Shown piece after piece: positions 46,765-57,900 of a stretch of DNA of 64,000 bases. Below the pieces are notes generated by a model that saw only the letters and a list, made by a program, of their open reading frames with translations, made no database searches and was not told where the DNA came from. Made by a program: the position numbers and the translations under genes. Every line of letters starts with the position of its first letter. Position 1 is the first letter of the stretch. Source of the DNA: Syngnathus acus (taxonomy: Eukaryota > Chordata > Actinopteri > Syngnathiformes > Syngnathidae); NCBI RefSeq assembly GCF_901709675.1, contig NC_051098.1, positions 3,980,000 through 4,043,999 on the forward strand. The letters run 5' to 3'.

Positions 46765-47262
46765 TCACTTACTACGCATGCGACGTCTGGCATTCCTGTT
46801 AATGTCCGATATTCTGTGTTCAACAATGTGGCGGGACAGTTGGATGTGTGATACCATTCGTTTTAGTTTCCCGTTTTCAGGAGACAAGATTTCAACAACG
46901 TCACTGAGGCATTTTTTAACGAACTCCCCTTCATTGTATGGCTTTTTAGCCTGTGCAATGTTCCATGCCAGTTGATAGGATCCAAGTGTGACAGTCTCGG
47001 AGTGCTTCATAATTTTTTTGAAAAACTGTACCTGTTTTTCTGCCTGACTTTTCAAAGTGTCCAACTTGTGCTTGCGAAATTCAGTCCCTTTTGGAAAGTC
47101 CTTATCGATGTTAGCATGGAGTGAGCTGAAGTGGCGCTGAAGATTTGAAGTGTTGAAATGCGCTAATGAGCTCTGACATATCAGGCAGAACGGCTTGCCA
47201 TTACGTTCAACAAAAAAATATAAACTCTCCCACTCTGTTAAAAACGTCCTGTGTTCATCTTT
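46765..47262 (-). pseudogene. hAT transposase fragment: BED-like finger and start of core
   Basis: From about 47262 the minus strand reads TFLTEWESLYFFVERNGKPF, CLICQSSLAHFNTSNLQRHF, then LAWNIAQAKKPYNEGEFVKK and ISDINRNARR in one frame. This is the GTF2IRD2/ZBED5-type hAT N-terminus: a C2H2-like finger and the KAKKPY..GEF..KC motif. It lacks an ATG before the finger and the catalytic RNase-H part. It ends beside a consensus donor (A|GTAAGT, about 46774). It belongs with the hAT end at 48900-49084. Confidence 0.6.
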
Positions 47263-47489
47263 ATATTTTTGTTTATCTGTGCATTTTTCCCTGCCATTTT
47301 GAAATTGACACTAATTGTTCACTCGAATGGGTTTGCCCCTCCTGCTTTGTGGAATTTCACCTCATGTGCATGTGTGTTTGACGAAAATACCATATTGAAC
47401 TCAAGCGAAGCGAACACGCACAAAAAAAAAACACAAACACAAATGAACGTAAAAGAGCCGCATGAAACCAGGCAAAGAGCCGCATGCAA

Positions 47490-48890
47490 AACATCCTTCC
47501 ATCTTCTACCATTTATCCGGGGTCGGGTCACAGGGGCAGCAGCTTTAGGAAGAACGCCTAGACTTCCTCCTCCCCAGCGACTTCGTCCAGCTCATTCCGG
47601 GGGATCACAAAGCATTCCCAGGCCAGCCGACAAAGTCTCTCCAGTGCGTCCTGGGTCATCCCCAGGGTCACCTGCCGGTGGGACATGCCCGGAACACCTC
47701 CCTCATGAGGCGTCCAGGAGGCATCCTAATGAGATGTCCAAGCCACCTCATCTGACCCCTCTCAACGTGGAGGAGCAGCAGCTCGACTCCGAGTCCCTCA
47801 CGGATGACCAAGCTTCTCACCCTATTTCTAAGGGAGAGGCAGGACACCCTGCGGACAAAACTCATTTCTGGATCTTGTTCTTTTGGTCATAACCCATAGC
47901 GCGTGACCATAGGTAAGCGTAGGAGCGTAGATTAACCGATAAATCGAGAGCTTCGCCTTTCGGCCCAGCCCTCTCTTCACCACGACGGACCAGTACAGCG
48001 TCCCCATCACAGCAGGTGCTCAACCGACCCACCTGTCGAGCTCATGCTCCATCCTGCTCTCGCTTGTGAACAAGACCCCAAGATACTTGAACTCCTTCAG
48101 TTGGGGCAGGATCTCATGCCCGGACAGAGCATTCCATCTTTTTCAGACTGAAGAACCATGGTCTCACATTTGGAGATGCTGACTTTGATCTGGACTGCTT
48201 TACACTCGGCTGCGAACCGCTCCAGTGAGAGCTGGAGATCACGGCTTAAAGAAGCCAACAGCACCACATTGTCTGCAGAAAGCAGAGATGCAATGCTGAG
48301 GTCACCAAACCGGACACCCTCAACGCCTCGGCTGTGCCTAGACATTCTGTCCATGAACAGTCCATGAAAGTTATGAACAGAATCTGTGACAACGAGCAGC
48401 CTTAGGAGACTCCAACTCTCACTGGAAACGAATCTTACTTACTGCCAGAAATGTGGACAAAACCTGCATCGGTGATACAGGGACCGAACCGCACTTATCA
48501 GTACACCCCCGACAGAACTCCCCGAGGAACACGGTCGAACGCCTTCTCTAGGTCCACAAAATACATGTGGACTGGTTGAGCGAACTCCTATGGACCCTCG
48601 AGGAGCCTGCCGAGGGTAAAGAGATGGTCCACGGTTCCACGGCCAGAACGAAAAGCACACTGCTCATCCTGAATCGTGTTTGTACTCTCCACACACCAGC
48701 TTGCTAGCTGAAATTTTAAATAAAGCGGATGGAATTTGACCTCTCACGACCCCGCAGGCACCGTATCGTCCAACAAAAATCGCGTTTTTTTTCGTCCGAC
48801 CTGGCATCACCCTTCTGTACACCGAAGGGCAGCTGGGATTGGCTGATTGGACGCAACCGTGGATTTCAGTGGTAGATGGGATGGATTGCA
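47490..48890 (-). pseudogene. Decayed LINE 3' region
   Basis: The minus strand has, in several frames, GVEGVRFGDLSIASLLSADN (RT end, with the usual FADD box degraded), KVSISKCETMVLQS, MRWLGHLIRMPPGRLMREVF and TGR. This is the C-terminal part of a fish LINE with an WLGH.VRMP.GRL..EVF motif. It is inserted in a hAT element. It has many stops and frameshifts. Confidence 0.65.
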
Positions 48891-48899
48891 AACGTCATC

Positions 48900-49084
48900 A
48901 TATTTTATATTTTGAAAGCTAATTTAACATTCTGATTTCGGTAGGTCTATTTTTCACTTTGATAATATAACAAAATTATTTATGACTTCAATTGTGTAAA
49001 CAAATGTCAGATTAGTCCGCGAGCCAGACGCAGTCACCAAAAGAGCCACATATGGCTCACGAGCCATAGGTTCCCGACCCCTGC
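48900..49084 (-). mobile_element. hAT 5' end
   Basis: On the minus strand it begins CAGGGGTCGGGAACCTATGG and CTCGTGAGCCATATGTGGCT, a well-known fish hAT terminus. With the transposase piece at 46765-47262 it marks a once autonomous copy interrupted by a LINE. Confidence 0.6.
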
Positions 49085-50766
49085 CCTACAGCAAGGTTAC
49101 ATAACATTGAAAACAGTTTTGCATTTTGATTTTACCTTTTTAAATCGTGCATATAGATTATTGCTTTGAATGTGGCATTTTCTATGACTTTAGCGTGAGA
49201 TGCTTAATGTATTTGTTTTTTCTAAAAATTGTCAATGTAAGAAGATAAATGCACTCTTCAACGCCAGATCGTGTTTATTGACAGAGATGAAGGAGCTCTG
49301 CAAACATACAAACATCAATTTCTCAGCGGTGACCATAATCAATTGAACTTGAAGGGAGCAACAGAGACACACAACTAATAATCAATCAAATGGGACCACT
49401 CACAGCGGTAAATTTGTCAATGCAATACAAGCTACACGTTAAACGCTGTGAACCGGTCCATATTACACGTTGTAATTTGCGGCGGTGACGTCACCAAGCA
49501 CCCCATTCTCAGCCCCCATCTACTCCACATTACAGTTAGCCTGGGCTTTGTCGCTTTGTTCTGTCAAACGACACAAAGCAACCCAAGTACACAACATTTT
49601 GCGTGGGGTGGGAAGCCAGGCTCACGCAGGTGCGTCAAAGAGTTACAGTTCACTAGGTCGGTCAGTCGGTCGGTGTTTTTTGAGGGAACAAGCGGTCCAA
49701 AAAAATTACGACGGCACCTTTACATACAAATGATAAAAAAACAATAATTCCTGAAAAGCAGTGAGAAGAACAAAATCGTATTGAATCCCCACCCCAAGAT
49801 TGTTCCAATAACATATTTGTTGTTTCTTGCAGGATTTGTTGTGCATTGCTTACACAATCAATCGTGTCCAAACGATTTAGGGCTTAAGATGTCCAAATCT
49901 CGTGAGGTTACACGAAAGAAAATCAAGCAATGCTACCACCAATGGTACGCAACTGAAATGATAGAGGAAAGGGAAAGAAAAAATGCCCCCCGAAATATAT
50001 TTATACTGATCGAAAGAATTTTGTTTGACATGTACAACGCACTTTTTGCCCTAAATGACAGCAACGTGACTATCGTTCAACAACGTACGTACGTGTTTAT
50101 ATGACCATTTAAATTGGTGTGCATTTTGACATTGCTCGTGTCCGAACTATTCCCACGTTTCACTCCGGAATGAAATGGCGTGCACTGCCCTCGATAAACG
50201 CCAAGACGTGTTATTTAAAGGCAAACTGAAGTTAGGCTTGCTTGGGTGCTTCATGTCCGCGCTATTGTATTGTTTTGCTTTACAATATTTGTTGCTCTTG
50301 CTTCGATGATCCATTGTGTGATATTCGTTCCATTGGTGAAAGAGTTTTTCGGGCTGTTGGCGGCGTTTTTCGCGTCATTTTTGTCGAAGTGGCACGTCCC
50401 CTGATCAATGAATTGTGCGCGACACACACAGCCTTGTTCACTAGCTTTTGAATCGTTATTCCTTTTCGTATGGACGCAAAAAAAAAAGAGTAGCAAGCAG
50501 CTACCTATATGGCGTAAGATCATGGGGATTATATAAGCTTACCGAAAAGGACGCGGCCGTTTTTGCTTATATCACGCACGCACTCGACATAAAGTTGCCA
50601 AATGCAGCCAATGAACGAGCAACAAATGTTCAAAGCGCGACTGACGAGGGCGATTGAGAGGTTTAAATGATGCTCACGCCAATTCCTCGTGTTCATACGG
50701 ATCGTTCAGTTCGCGCGCACCTCTACACACACCTCCAGCTCGGAACGCTCACGAGCGAGAAAGAAG
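49085..50766. other. Upstream DNA of the Ig-like gene; no gene recognised
   Basis: No exon, repeat end or RNA gene was recognised. The short open frames show no domains. The promoter of the gene starting at 50767 presumably lies in the last few hundred bases. A TATATAAGCTT motif at about 50529 lies roughly 240 bp before the ATG. Confidence 0.35.
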
Positions 50767-53700
50767 ATGGACTTCTCCAAGCGGCTGTGCTTGGTCCTTT
50801 TCTATACCGGGCAATTTGGGCAAGGTAAGGCCGCTTATTCAAATCAAATCAAATCAAATCAATTGTCCCGTCCCCCTTAACTGAGAACAAGTGTCGCTTT
50901 GTGGAATCAACTGTGGACCGAACATGTTGGTAACCATCGCGCACAAGGTTTTAGGTGAATAAATGGTCTTAGGTGACGCTTTTCAGTCTCGTGTATGTGC
51001 TTTGCTTTTTATCCACGACATCAGTCTTCACTGTAAAGAATAGGTTCCGTTTTTTTGTTTTTACAAATGACAAAGCGAATCACATTTTGCATTTACAATC
51101 ATAGATCAAAATGTTACCTTGGTTTCAAAGAAAGCTTATTGAAAGCAAAACATTTAACACCTCTCATGGAAACTTTCCTAGCAAACAGTATACACTATAA
51201 AGAATAAGTTCCGATTAACAATTGTTTTCATCAAAAACAAAGGGAATCATATTTTGCCTTTACAAACAGAACATGACGTTGTGGATAGATGATCACAATG
51301 TTACCTTTGTTTCAAAGAAAGCCTAACTAAAAACATTTAAAACCACTACTCATGGAAACAGAGAAAGGGTGAATTGAATTTGAATGGTCTTATTTATGTC
51401 GCAGGTACAAAGTATTGTATGGCGCATTACAATTTCCACATGCGCGTCTTTATTCTTTTTCTCTCGCAAACAAAAAAAAGACCATAACCAAAGACAACCA
51501 TTTACAATGGCTAAATTAATATTAAGAAATGACAATAGCAAATAGCGTGTTAGTCTTTCCTCGAATGTGTACTTGTACTTTGCACACAGACCTGAGTGAG
51601 TGATACTTTGGCCTCTTCTGCTTTTGTAGTGCTGGCAAGCGATTGCGAGGGCGACCATGCTAATGGCAAAATCGTGACGTGCAAGGTAAAGAAGGACGAC
51701 GAGGTCAAATTGACAATCGCAGGCACAGGTGGTGTCACCTGGAATTTGGGAGCTGCCCCCGTCACTACCAGTGACACTGTTAAATACCAAGAAGTGAAAG
51801 TTTCCACAGTCTCTGACGATCAAAAACCTGGCAGAAGGCGACAATGGAATCTACAAGGCCGATGGTACCTCACCAGAAGAAACGTTCAACGTCAAAGGTT
51901 TGATGTTGCAAGAAAGCCGCACACTCACCACATGAAAGCTTTTTGTGCAGCATTTCCTTCGCACAGGGCGCACGCATGCACGCACGCGGGCGGGCGCAGA
52001 CAGAACGCACCACGCACGCACGCATGTTTTTGGAATGTGGCAGGGAAAGGCACGTGGACAGCGACAACACGCACACACTCCACACAGGGAGGCGGAAAAC
52101 GGCGTGAGAAAAATTCTCTTGTGCTAATTATGTTAAGGAGAAAAGTTGGAGATGCAAGATATTCCCCGAAAAACAAGATTCGGCGGCTTTTGTCCAAAAT
52201 GCCAATTGAGACCAAAATAGCAAAACATCTCGGCGTCCTTTTCAAAGAGTCGACTTAGTACTTTGCTCCAATGGACTTTGCACGCAGTGTTTCTGTTTTC
52301 CTTGTGCTGGCAGTGGTGGACTGCTTTGGAGACGCAAACACACCTGTGCCGTGCCGGGGGCAAGCCGGGCGTAAACCTCAAATTGGCGTCCAAAGAGACA
52401 GTCTCCTCGATCGCATGGAAGAAGGGGACCACCCCCATTGCCAACCTGCCGGCCACCAAGTACGGTCCAACTACCGAGGATATCCTGATGATCAAGAACC
52501 TGGACGACACAGACGAGGGATTGTACACGGTCGAAACTCCAGAAAGCAAGTTCGCCGTCCAAGGTTTGATGTTGCAAGAAAGCCGCTCACCACACAAAGC
52601 TTTTTGTGCAGCATTTCAAAAGTCAAAGTCCGCTTTATTGTCAATTTCTTCACATGCCAAGACACAAAGAAACGTTCCCACTATCCCACGGTGACACATT
52701 TCTTGACACAACGCACAATCACGCACGGACACATTTGCAGGCTTGGATTCTGATGGCAGGCAGGCAGGCAGGCAGGCATGCCACAAAAGAGCAACTCAGA
52801 AAAACAAGAAGGTGCACATGACAGCCAATTGATTACAGCATGTCAGCCAAATGATCATTTTCAAATGGCTAAATTAGGAATCAATTAATCCGGCAACTCT
52901 GAAAAACAAGAAGCGGTGCACATGACAGACAGCATGTTAGCCAAGTGATCATTTTCAAATTGCTAAATTAGGACTCACAATCAATCCGGCAACGCTGGAA
53001 AAACAAGAAAAGGTGCACATGACAGCATGTCAGCCAAATGATCATTTTGAAATTGCTAAATAAGGACTCACAATCAATCCGGCAACTCTGACAAACAAAA
53101 GGTGCACATGCCAGCATGTTAGCCAAATGATCATTTTCAAATTGCTAAATTAGGACTCACAATCAATCCGGCAACGCTGGAAAAACAAGAAAAGGTGCAC
53201 ATGACAGCATGTCAGCCAAATGATCATTTTCAAATTGCTAAATTAGGACTCGCAATCAATCCGGCAACTCTGAAAAACAATCAGAATCAGCTTTATTGGC
53301 CAAGTTTGTGCATGCCAAACAAGGAATTTGACTCCGGTTGATCTCAGCCATTACAACATTCAGGTGACTAACAACATTCAGGTGACTAACAACATTCAGG
53401 TGACTAACAACATTTAAGTGGCAAGAACAGGATAGTATTGACAAGTGATGTCTCTGAGACTCTGAGTGGTGTGAGTTCATCAGAGCGACAGCCTGAGGAA
53501 AGAAGCTGTGTCTGTGTCTGCTGGTTTTGGTGCACATGACAGACAGCATGTTAGCCAAATGATCATTTTCCAAATTGCTAAATTAAGACTCCCAATCTAA
53601 ATAACACAGGACAGCATGTTAGCCAAATGATTACGAAACCATTCACAAATTGCCAAATCAAGGCTTAATATTGATCCCGTGTTGAGAACTTCTACCTCCC

Positions 53701-54663
53701 AGAATGTACAACTGCTTTTCTTGTGCTGGCAGTGGCGGACTGCTTTGGGCAGACCTCAAGCGTGACGTGCAAGGGCGACCGGAGCGGAAAGCTCAAATTG
53801 AGAGTCTCGGACACAGCTACTGGTCCTGTCGTCTGGATGAAAGGAAGCACCCCTCTCACCGGCGAGGATCCCAAGTATGCTAAAAGCGGACCTCATGGTG
53901 AAGGCCTGACCATCCAGTCCCTGGATGTGAGCGACGAAGAATCGTACACAGCCAAGTATAACAACCCACCAGTCACCCAAGTGTTCAATGTGAAAGTTTT
54001 CGGTGAGTTTGATGTTGGAGGAAAGCCAGTCTCCACATGAAAGCTTTTTGTGCAGTTATTTTCTCGCTTCATTGTTTCATTTCAAATGTATTTCCGCGTT
54101 GCCTCTGTGCTTTTTTACCTTCTTAGCAAAGCATTTGTAAAAACAGTCATACTTTGGCCACCTCTGTGCTTTTTTGTTTGTCAGGCGTGTGCAAGACCAA
54201 TGGCGACTGCCTGGTTAAAAAGAATGGCAAGGTTCGATTGGAATCTGGAGACCCAAAAGCCACCTGGAAGCACGACGACGATCTTGTGACAGGCTCCAGA
54301 TTCACTCCATCAGCGGGCAACCTGGAGATCCAGGACCTGCAGGGCAGTGACTTGGGGACATACAAGGCCATGAATGGCGTGAGCGTCAAGAAGACTATCC
54401 AGCTCAAGTTTCCTGGTAGGTTTCATGTTGCTAAAGAAACAAACGTGGCCTCATGTAGGAAGAAGTTCCAAAGTTGCTGGCTGACCTTTTCCAAATGCGT
54501 CTCCCATTCAACGGTCCCCGGCAGCAACCCCCAAGACGCCAAAGGCAAGCCCCGAGACAGCAACGGCAACCTCCGAGACGGCGGCGCCGGGGGCCTGTCC
54601 TACTCACCTGCTCTGCTGGTGACGGTCACCCTGGTGCATCTGCTGCTTCAGCTGGCCGCCTAG
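50767..54663 (+). CDS. Four-domain Ig-like protein with GPI-type tail, unnamed
   Basis: Six exons, all phase 1: 50767-50824 (signal peptide MDFSKRLCLVLFYTGQFGQ), 51630-51897, 52314-52563, 53733-54002, 54185-54415 (one Ig-like domain each) and 54536-54663 (tail). Each domain has a Trp on the C strand (VTWNLG, SIAWKKG, VVWMKG, KATWKHD) and a D.G.Y-type box (GDNGIYKAD, TDEGLYTVE, SDEESYTAK, SDLGTYKAM), but no cysteine after that Tyr. Instead two cysteines sit close together at the domain start (DCEG..VTCK, DCFG..VPCR, DCFG..VTCK, VCKTNGDCL). The tail PALLVTVTLVHLLLQLAA follows a small-residue GGAGGLS site, fitting a GPI signal. Exons 2 and 3 are 268 and 250 nt (each one base too long); exons 4-6 are in frame and join directly to exon 1 (about 228 aa). 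I do not recognise the family; CD2/CD48-like proteins are a loose parallel. Confidence 0.75.
52613..52750 (-). mobile_element. LINE-B 3' UTR fragment in intron 3
   Basis: AAGTCAAAGTCCGCTTTATT and CCACTATCCCACGGTGACA match the reverse complement of the LINE-B 3' end. A short GGCAGGCAGGCAGGCAGGCA run follows at 52755. Confidence 0.7.
52805..53640. repeat. Minisatellite of about 90-100 bp units in intron 3
   Basis: The unit contains GGTGCACATGACAGCATG, AGCCAAATGATCATTTTC and AATCAATCCGGCAACTCTG. Copies start near 52811, 52915, 53012, 53101, 53194 and 53528, so five to six units. The array is interrupted at 53270-53527 by a LINE-A 3' fragment. Confidence 0.8.
53270..53527 (-). mobile_element. 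LINE-A-like 3' end inserted in the minisatellite
   Basis: The minus strand encodes [20 protein letters not shown] and continues into a UTR with GTCAAATTCCTTGTTTGGCA. Inside the UTR, AACATTCAGGTGACTAAC is repeated three to four times, unlike LINE-A at 3004-6187. It is 5' truncated. Confidence 0.75.
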
Positions 54664-54835
54664 AAGACAGCAAGCCAAAGGTGGAGGGAGGGAGGAAAAG
54701 TGCCCCCCCCCGCCCACACGACATGCACTTAAGATTTGCCACTGTAGGTGCATTTTGCTTCTTTGGATTCAACGTGATCTTCTTTTTGCTAATCAGTCTC
54801 ATCAAACTCCAGTGATTTTTCTTTTTTCCCTCTTC

Positions 54836-54841
54836 AATAAA
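54836..54841 (+). terminator. Polyadenylation signal of the Ig-like gene
   Basis: AATAAA 173 bp after the stop codon, followed within 30 bp by TGTTTGTTTGTTTG, a fitting GT-rich downstream element. LINE-B starts about 120 bp further on. Confidence 0.65.
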
Positions 54842-54959
54842 ATGACCAATGTTTGTTTGTTTGAAATGAGCTGCTTCACAAATGACTACATTTAGGAGTG
54901 AAATTCTATTTCGGTGTCATCCAAAGGTCCCACCCATCCTGCCGAAATGTCCAATTGCC

Positions 54960-57900
54960 TTCACTTCACTTCGCAATTTTCAAGATGGCGGCGCGTGCAT
55001 ACGCAGCGACCTCTCTCTGTCCCGCTCGAACGGTGTTTTGTTCGTCAAATGAGTGTTTGACCGGCAGTTTTGTGCGTTCGTCTCGTCGTGCTGAGTTGTG
55101 CTACAAGTACGGCAGGAAGGTTCTGCTCGACATCGGCGAAAGCGAGTTTTGTCGAGTTCTGGACTTTGATGCGGGGACATTAAAGGAGCTCGGACTGCTA
55201 CGTCCTGAAGCGTCGCCGGACTCGTCTGCTATTCTGCCCCCGGTTGGGAAGCGTCGAAAGCGGTGTGCGAGGAGGCTGAAGAGGGGCAAGCGTGGGGGCG
55301 TCCGGGCCAGGCTGGCGGCCAACCCGGCTCGCCCGGCCGTGCCTTCCATTCTTCTGGCGAATGTTCGATCGCTGGACAACAAAATGGATTATATTCGCTT
55401 GCTGAGATCTACAAACCGGACGGTGCGTGACTGCTGTGTGCTCGTGTTCACTGAGACTTGGTTGACCGTCAACATTCCGGACTCGGCTGTACGTCTGGAG
55501 CGGCTAGCGTGCTATCGGGCGGACCGGACCATTGTACGAGGGGGAAAATCTCGTGGAGGTGGAATATGCGTCTACATCCGTGACGAGTGGTGCCGGGACT
55601 CTGTGGTGGTATGCAGGCACTGCTCGCCACTGGCGGAGTTTGTGATCATTAAGTGCCGTCCTTTTTACCTGCCGAGGGAATTTACCGCGATTCTGCTGGT
55701 CGCGGTTTACATCCCGCCTTCCAACATTGGAGGCGACAGGGTCGCGGCTCTTAGTGAACTGTACCAGGCTGTCAGTGACCAACAGACAGCGCACCCTGAC
55801 GGTTTCACCATCTTCGCTGGGGATTTTAATCATGCTAATCTGAAGTCTGTTTTTCTGAGGCTTCACCAGCATGTTGATTTTCCTACGCGTGGCGACAGCT
55901 TCCTGGACCTGGTCTACTCTTCGCATAAAGGAGCTTTCAAAGCCGCCCCCCTCCCCCATCTTGGACTTTCTGACCATATCACAGTTATGCTTTTGCCCGC
56001 ATACAGACAAAAGGTGAGAACATCCAGACCCGTTCGAAAGCGGGTGCGGGTGTGGCCTGAGGGTGCCTCTGATGCGCCTCGTGACTGCTTTGGCTCTACC
56101 GACTGGGACGTGTTTAGGAGGGCGGCCACTTGCGACGGTCGGGCGGACATTGAGGAGTATACTGACTCTGTTTCCTCCTACATCGGGAAGTGCATTGATG
56201 ATGTGACACACTCAATATCCGTCGTCACTCGGGCTAACCGGAAGCCATGGCTGACAGGGGCTGTCTTCAGGCTGCTGCGGGCCAGGGACAAAGCCTTCCG
56301 GGCGGGGGATGAGGCTGGCTTGAGGACTGCGAGGGCCGACCTGTCCCGGGGCATCAAAGAAGCGAAGAGGGCGTTCTCGGGCAAAATTACCGCCCACTTC
56401 AAGGACAGCAGGGACGCACGGCGCCTTTGGCAGGGCATTCAGACCATCACGGACTACAAGCCCGCGCCGCAGAGCTGTGATGGCGACGTCCGTCTGCTCA
56501 ATGACCTCAACCGCTTCTTTGCTCGCTTCGACGCTCAGAACAGCACTTGCCCGCTGAAGGCCACTCCCCCTTCCCACGAGCTGCCCCTGTGCCTCTCCGC
56601 CGACAGCGTGAGGAGGACGCTTGCCGCTATCGACATCCGTAAGGCGGCGGGCCCGGACAACATCCCGGGTCGAGCGCTGAAGGACTGCGCTGGTGAGCTG
56701 ACGGGTGTCTTCACGGACATCTTTAACACTTCCCTGCAGCAGGCCATCGTCCCGTCGTGTTTCAAAGCTGCCACCATCGTACCTGTGCCGAAGAAGCCTG
56801 CTCCGTCCTGCTTCGATGACTACCGCCCCGTGGCACTTACGCCCATCATCATGAAGTGCTTTGAGCGGCTTGTCTTGGAGCACATCCGGTCAGTTCTCCC
56901 CCCCACCATTGACCCCTTCCAGTTTGCGTACCGGGCCAAACGGTCCTCTGAGGATGCCATCTGCTCTGCCCTCCACTCGGCCCTCACCCACCTGGAGGGG
57001 AAGGACTCGTATGTGAGGTTGCTGTTTGTGGACTTCAGTTCTGCCTTCAACACCATTGTGCCGCAGCGTCTCATCGGCAAACTTGACAAGCTGGGCCTCA
57101 GTACCTGCCTCTGCAACTGGCTACTGGACTTCCTCTGTCAGAGGCCACAGGTGGTACGTGTTGGCGACAAGATCTCCGCCAGCATCACGCTGAGCACAGG
57201 GGCCCCCCAAGGCTGCGTGCTCAGTCCGCTGCTCTTCACCCTCCTGACGCATGACTGCGCTGCCACCTGCAGCGGCAACCGCATAGTGAAGTTTGCTGAC
57301 GACACGACTCTGGTGGGTCTCATCACCAAGGGAGACGAGACTCAATACAGGCTGGAGGTTGACCTTCTGACCGCGTGGTGCAGGGACAACAACCTCCTGC
57401 TGAACGTCGACAAGACCAAGGAGATTGTTGTTGACTTCCGGAAGGGTCACGCCCAACACCTGCCGCTGACCATCGACGGTGCTGTGGTGGAGAGAGTGAG
57501 CAGCGCCAGGTTCCTGGGGGTGCACATCAGTGAGGATCTCTCCTGGTCCACCAACACCGCGTCGCTGGCGAAGAAGGCCCAGCGCCGCCTGTACTTCCTT
57601 CGGAAACTCAGGCGAGCGGGGGCTCCTCCGGCCGTCATGACTACTTTTTACCGCGGCACCATTGAGAGCGTCCTCTCCAGCTGTATTGCTGTCTGGGGTG
57701 GCAGCTGCACTGACCACGACTTGAAGGCCCTGCAGCGCATAGTGAAAACGGCTAGTAAGACTATTGGTGCTTCTCTCTCCTCCTTGAAGGACATTTACAC
57801 CTCCCATCTCACCCGCAAGGCGACCAAGATTGTGAGTGATGTGAGTCACCCCGCTCACTCTTTGTTTGAACTTCTGCCCTCTGGGAGGCGGTACAGGAGC

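Noticed and set aside
47251-47892. 213-aa open frame on +
   Set aside because: It runs antisense through a hAT fragment and a LINE end; both are better explained on the minus strand.
56212-57858. Long open frames antisense to LINE-B
   Set aside because: Mirror frames of a long GC-rich ORF with clear RT motifs on +.
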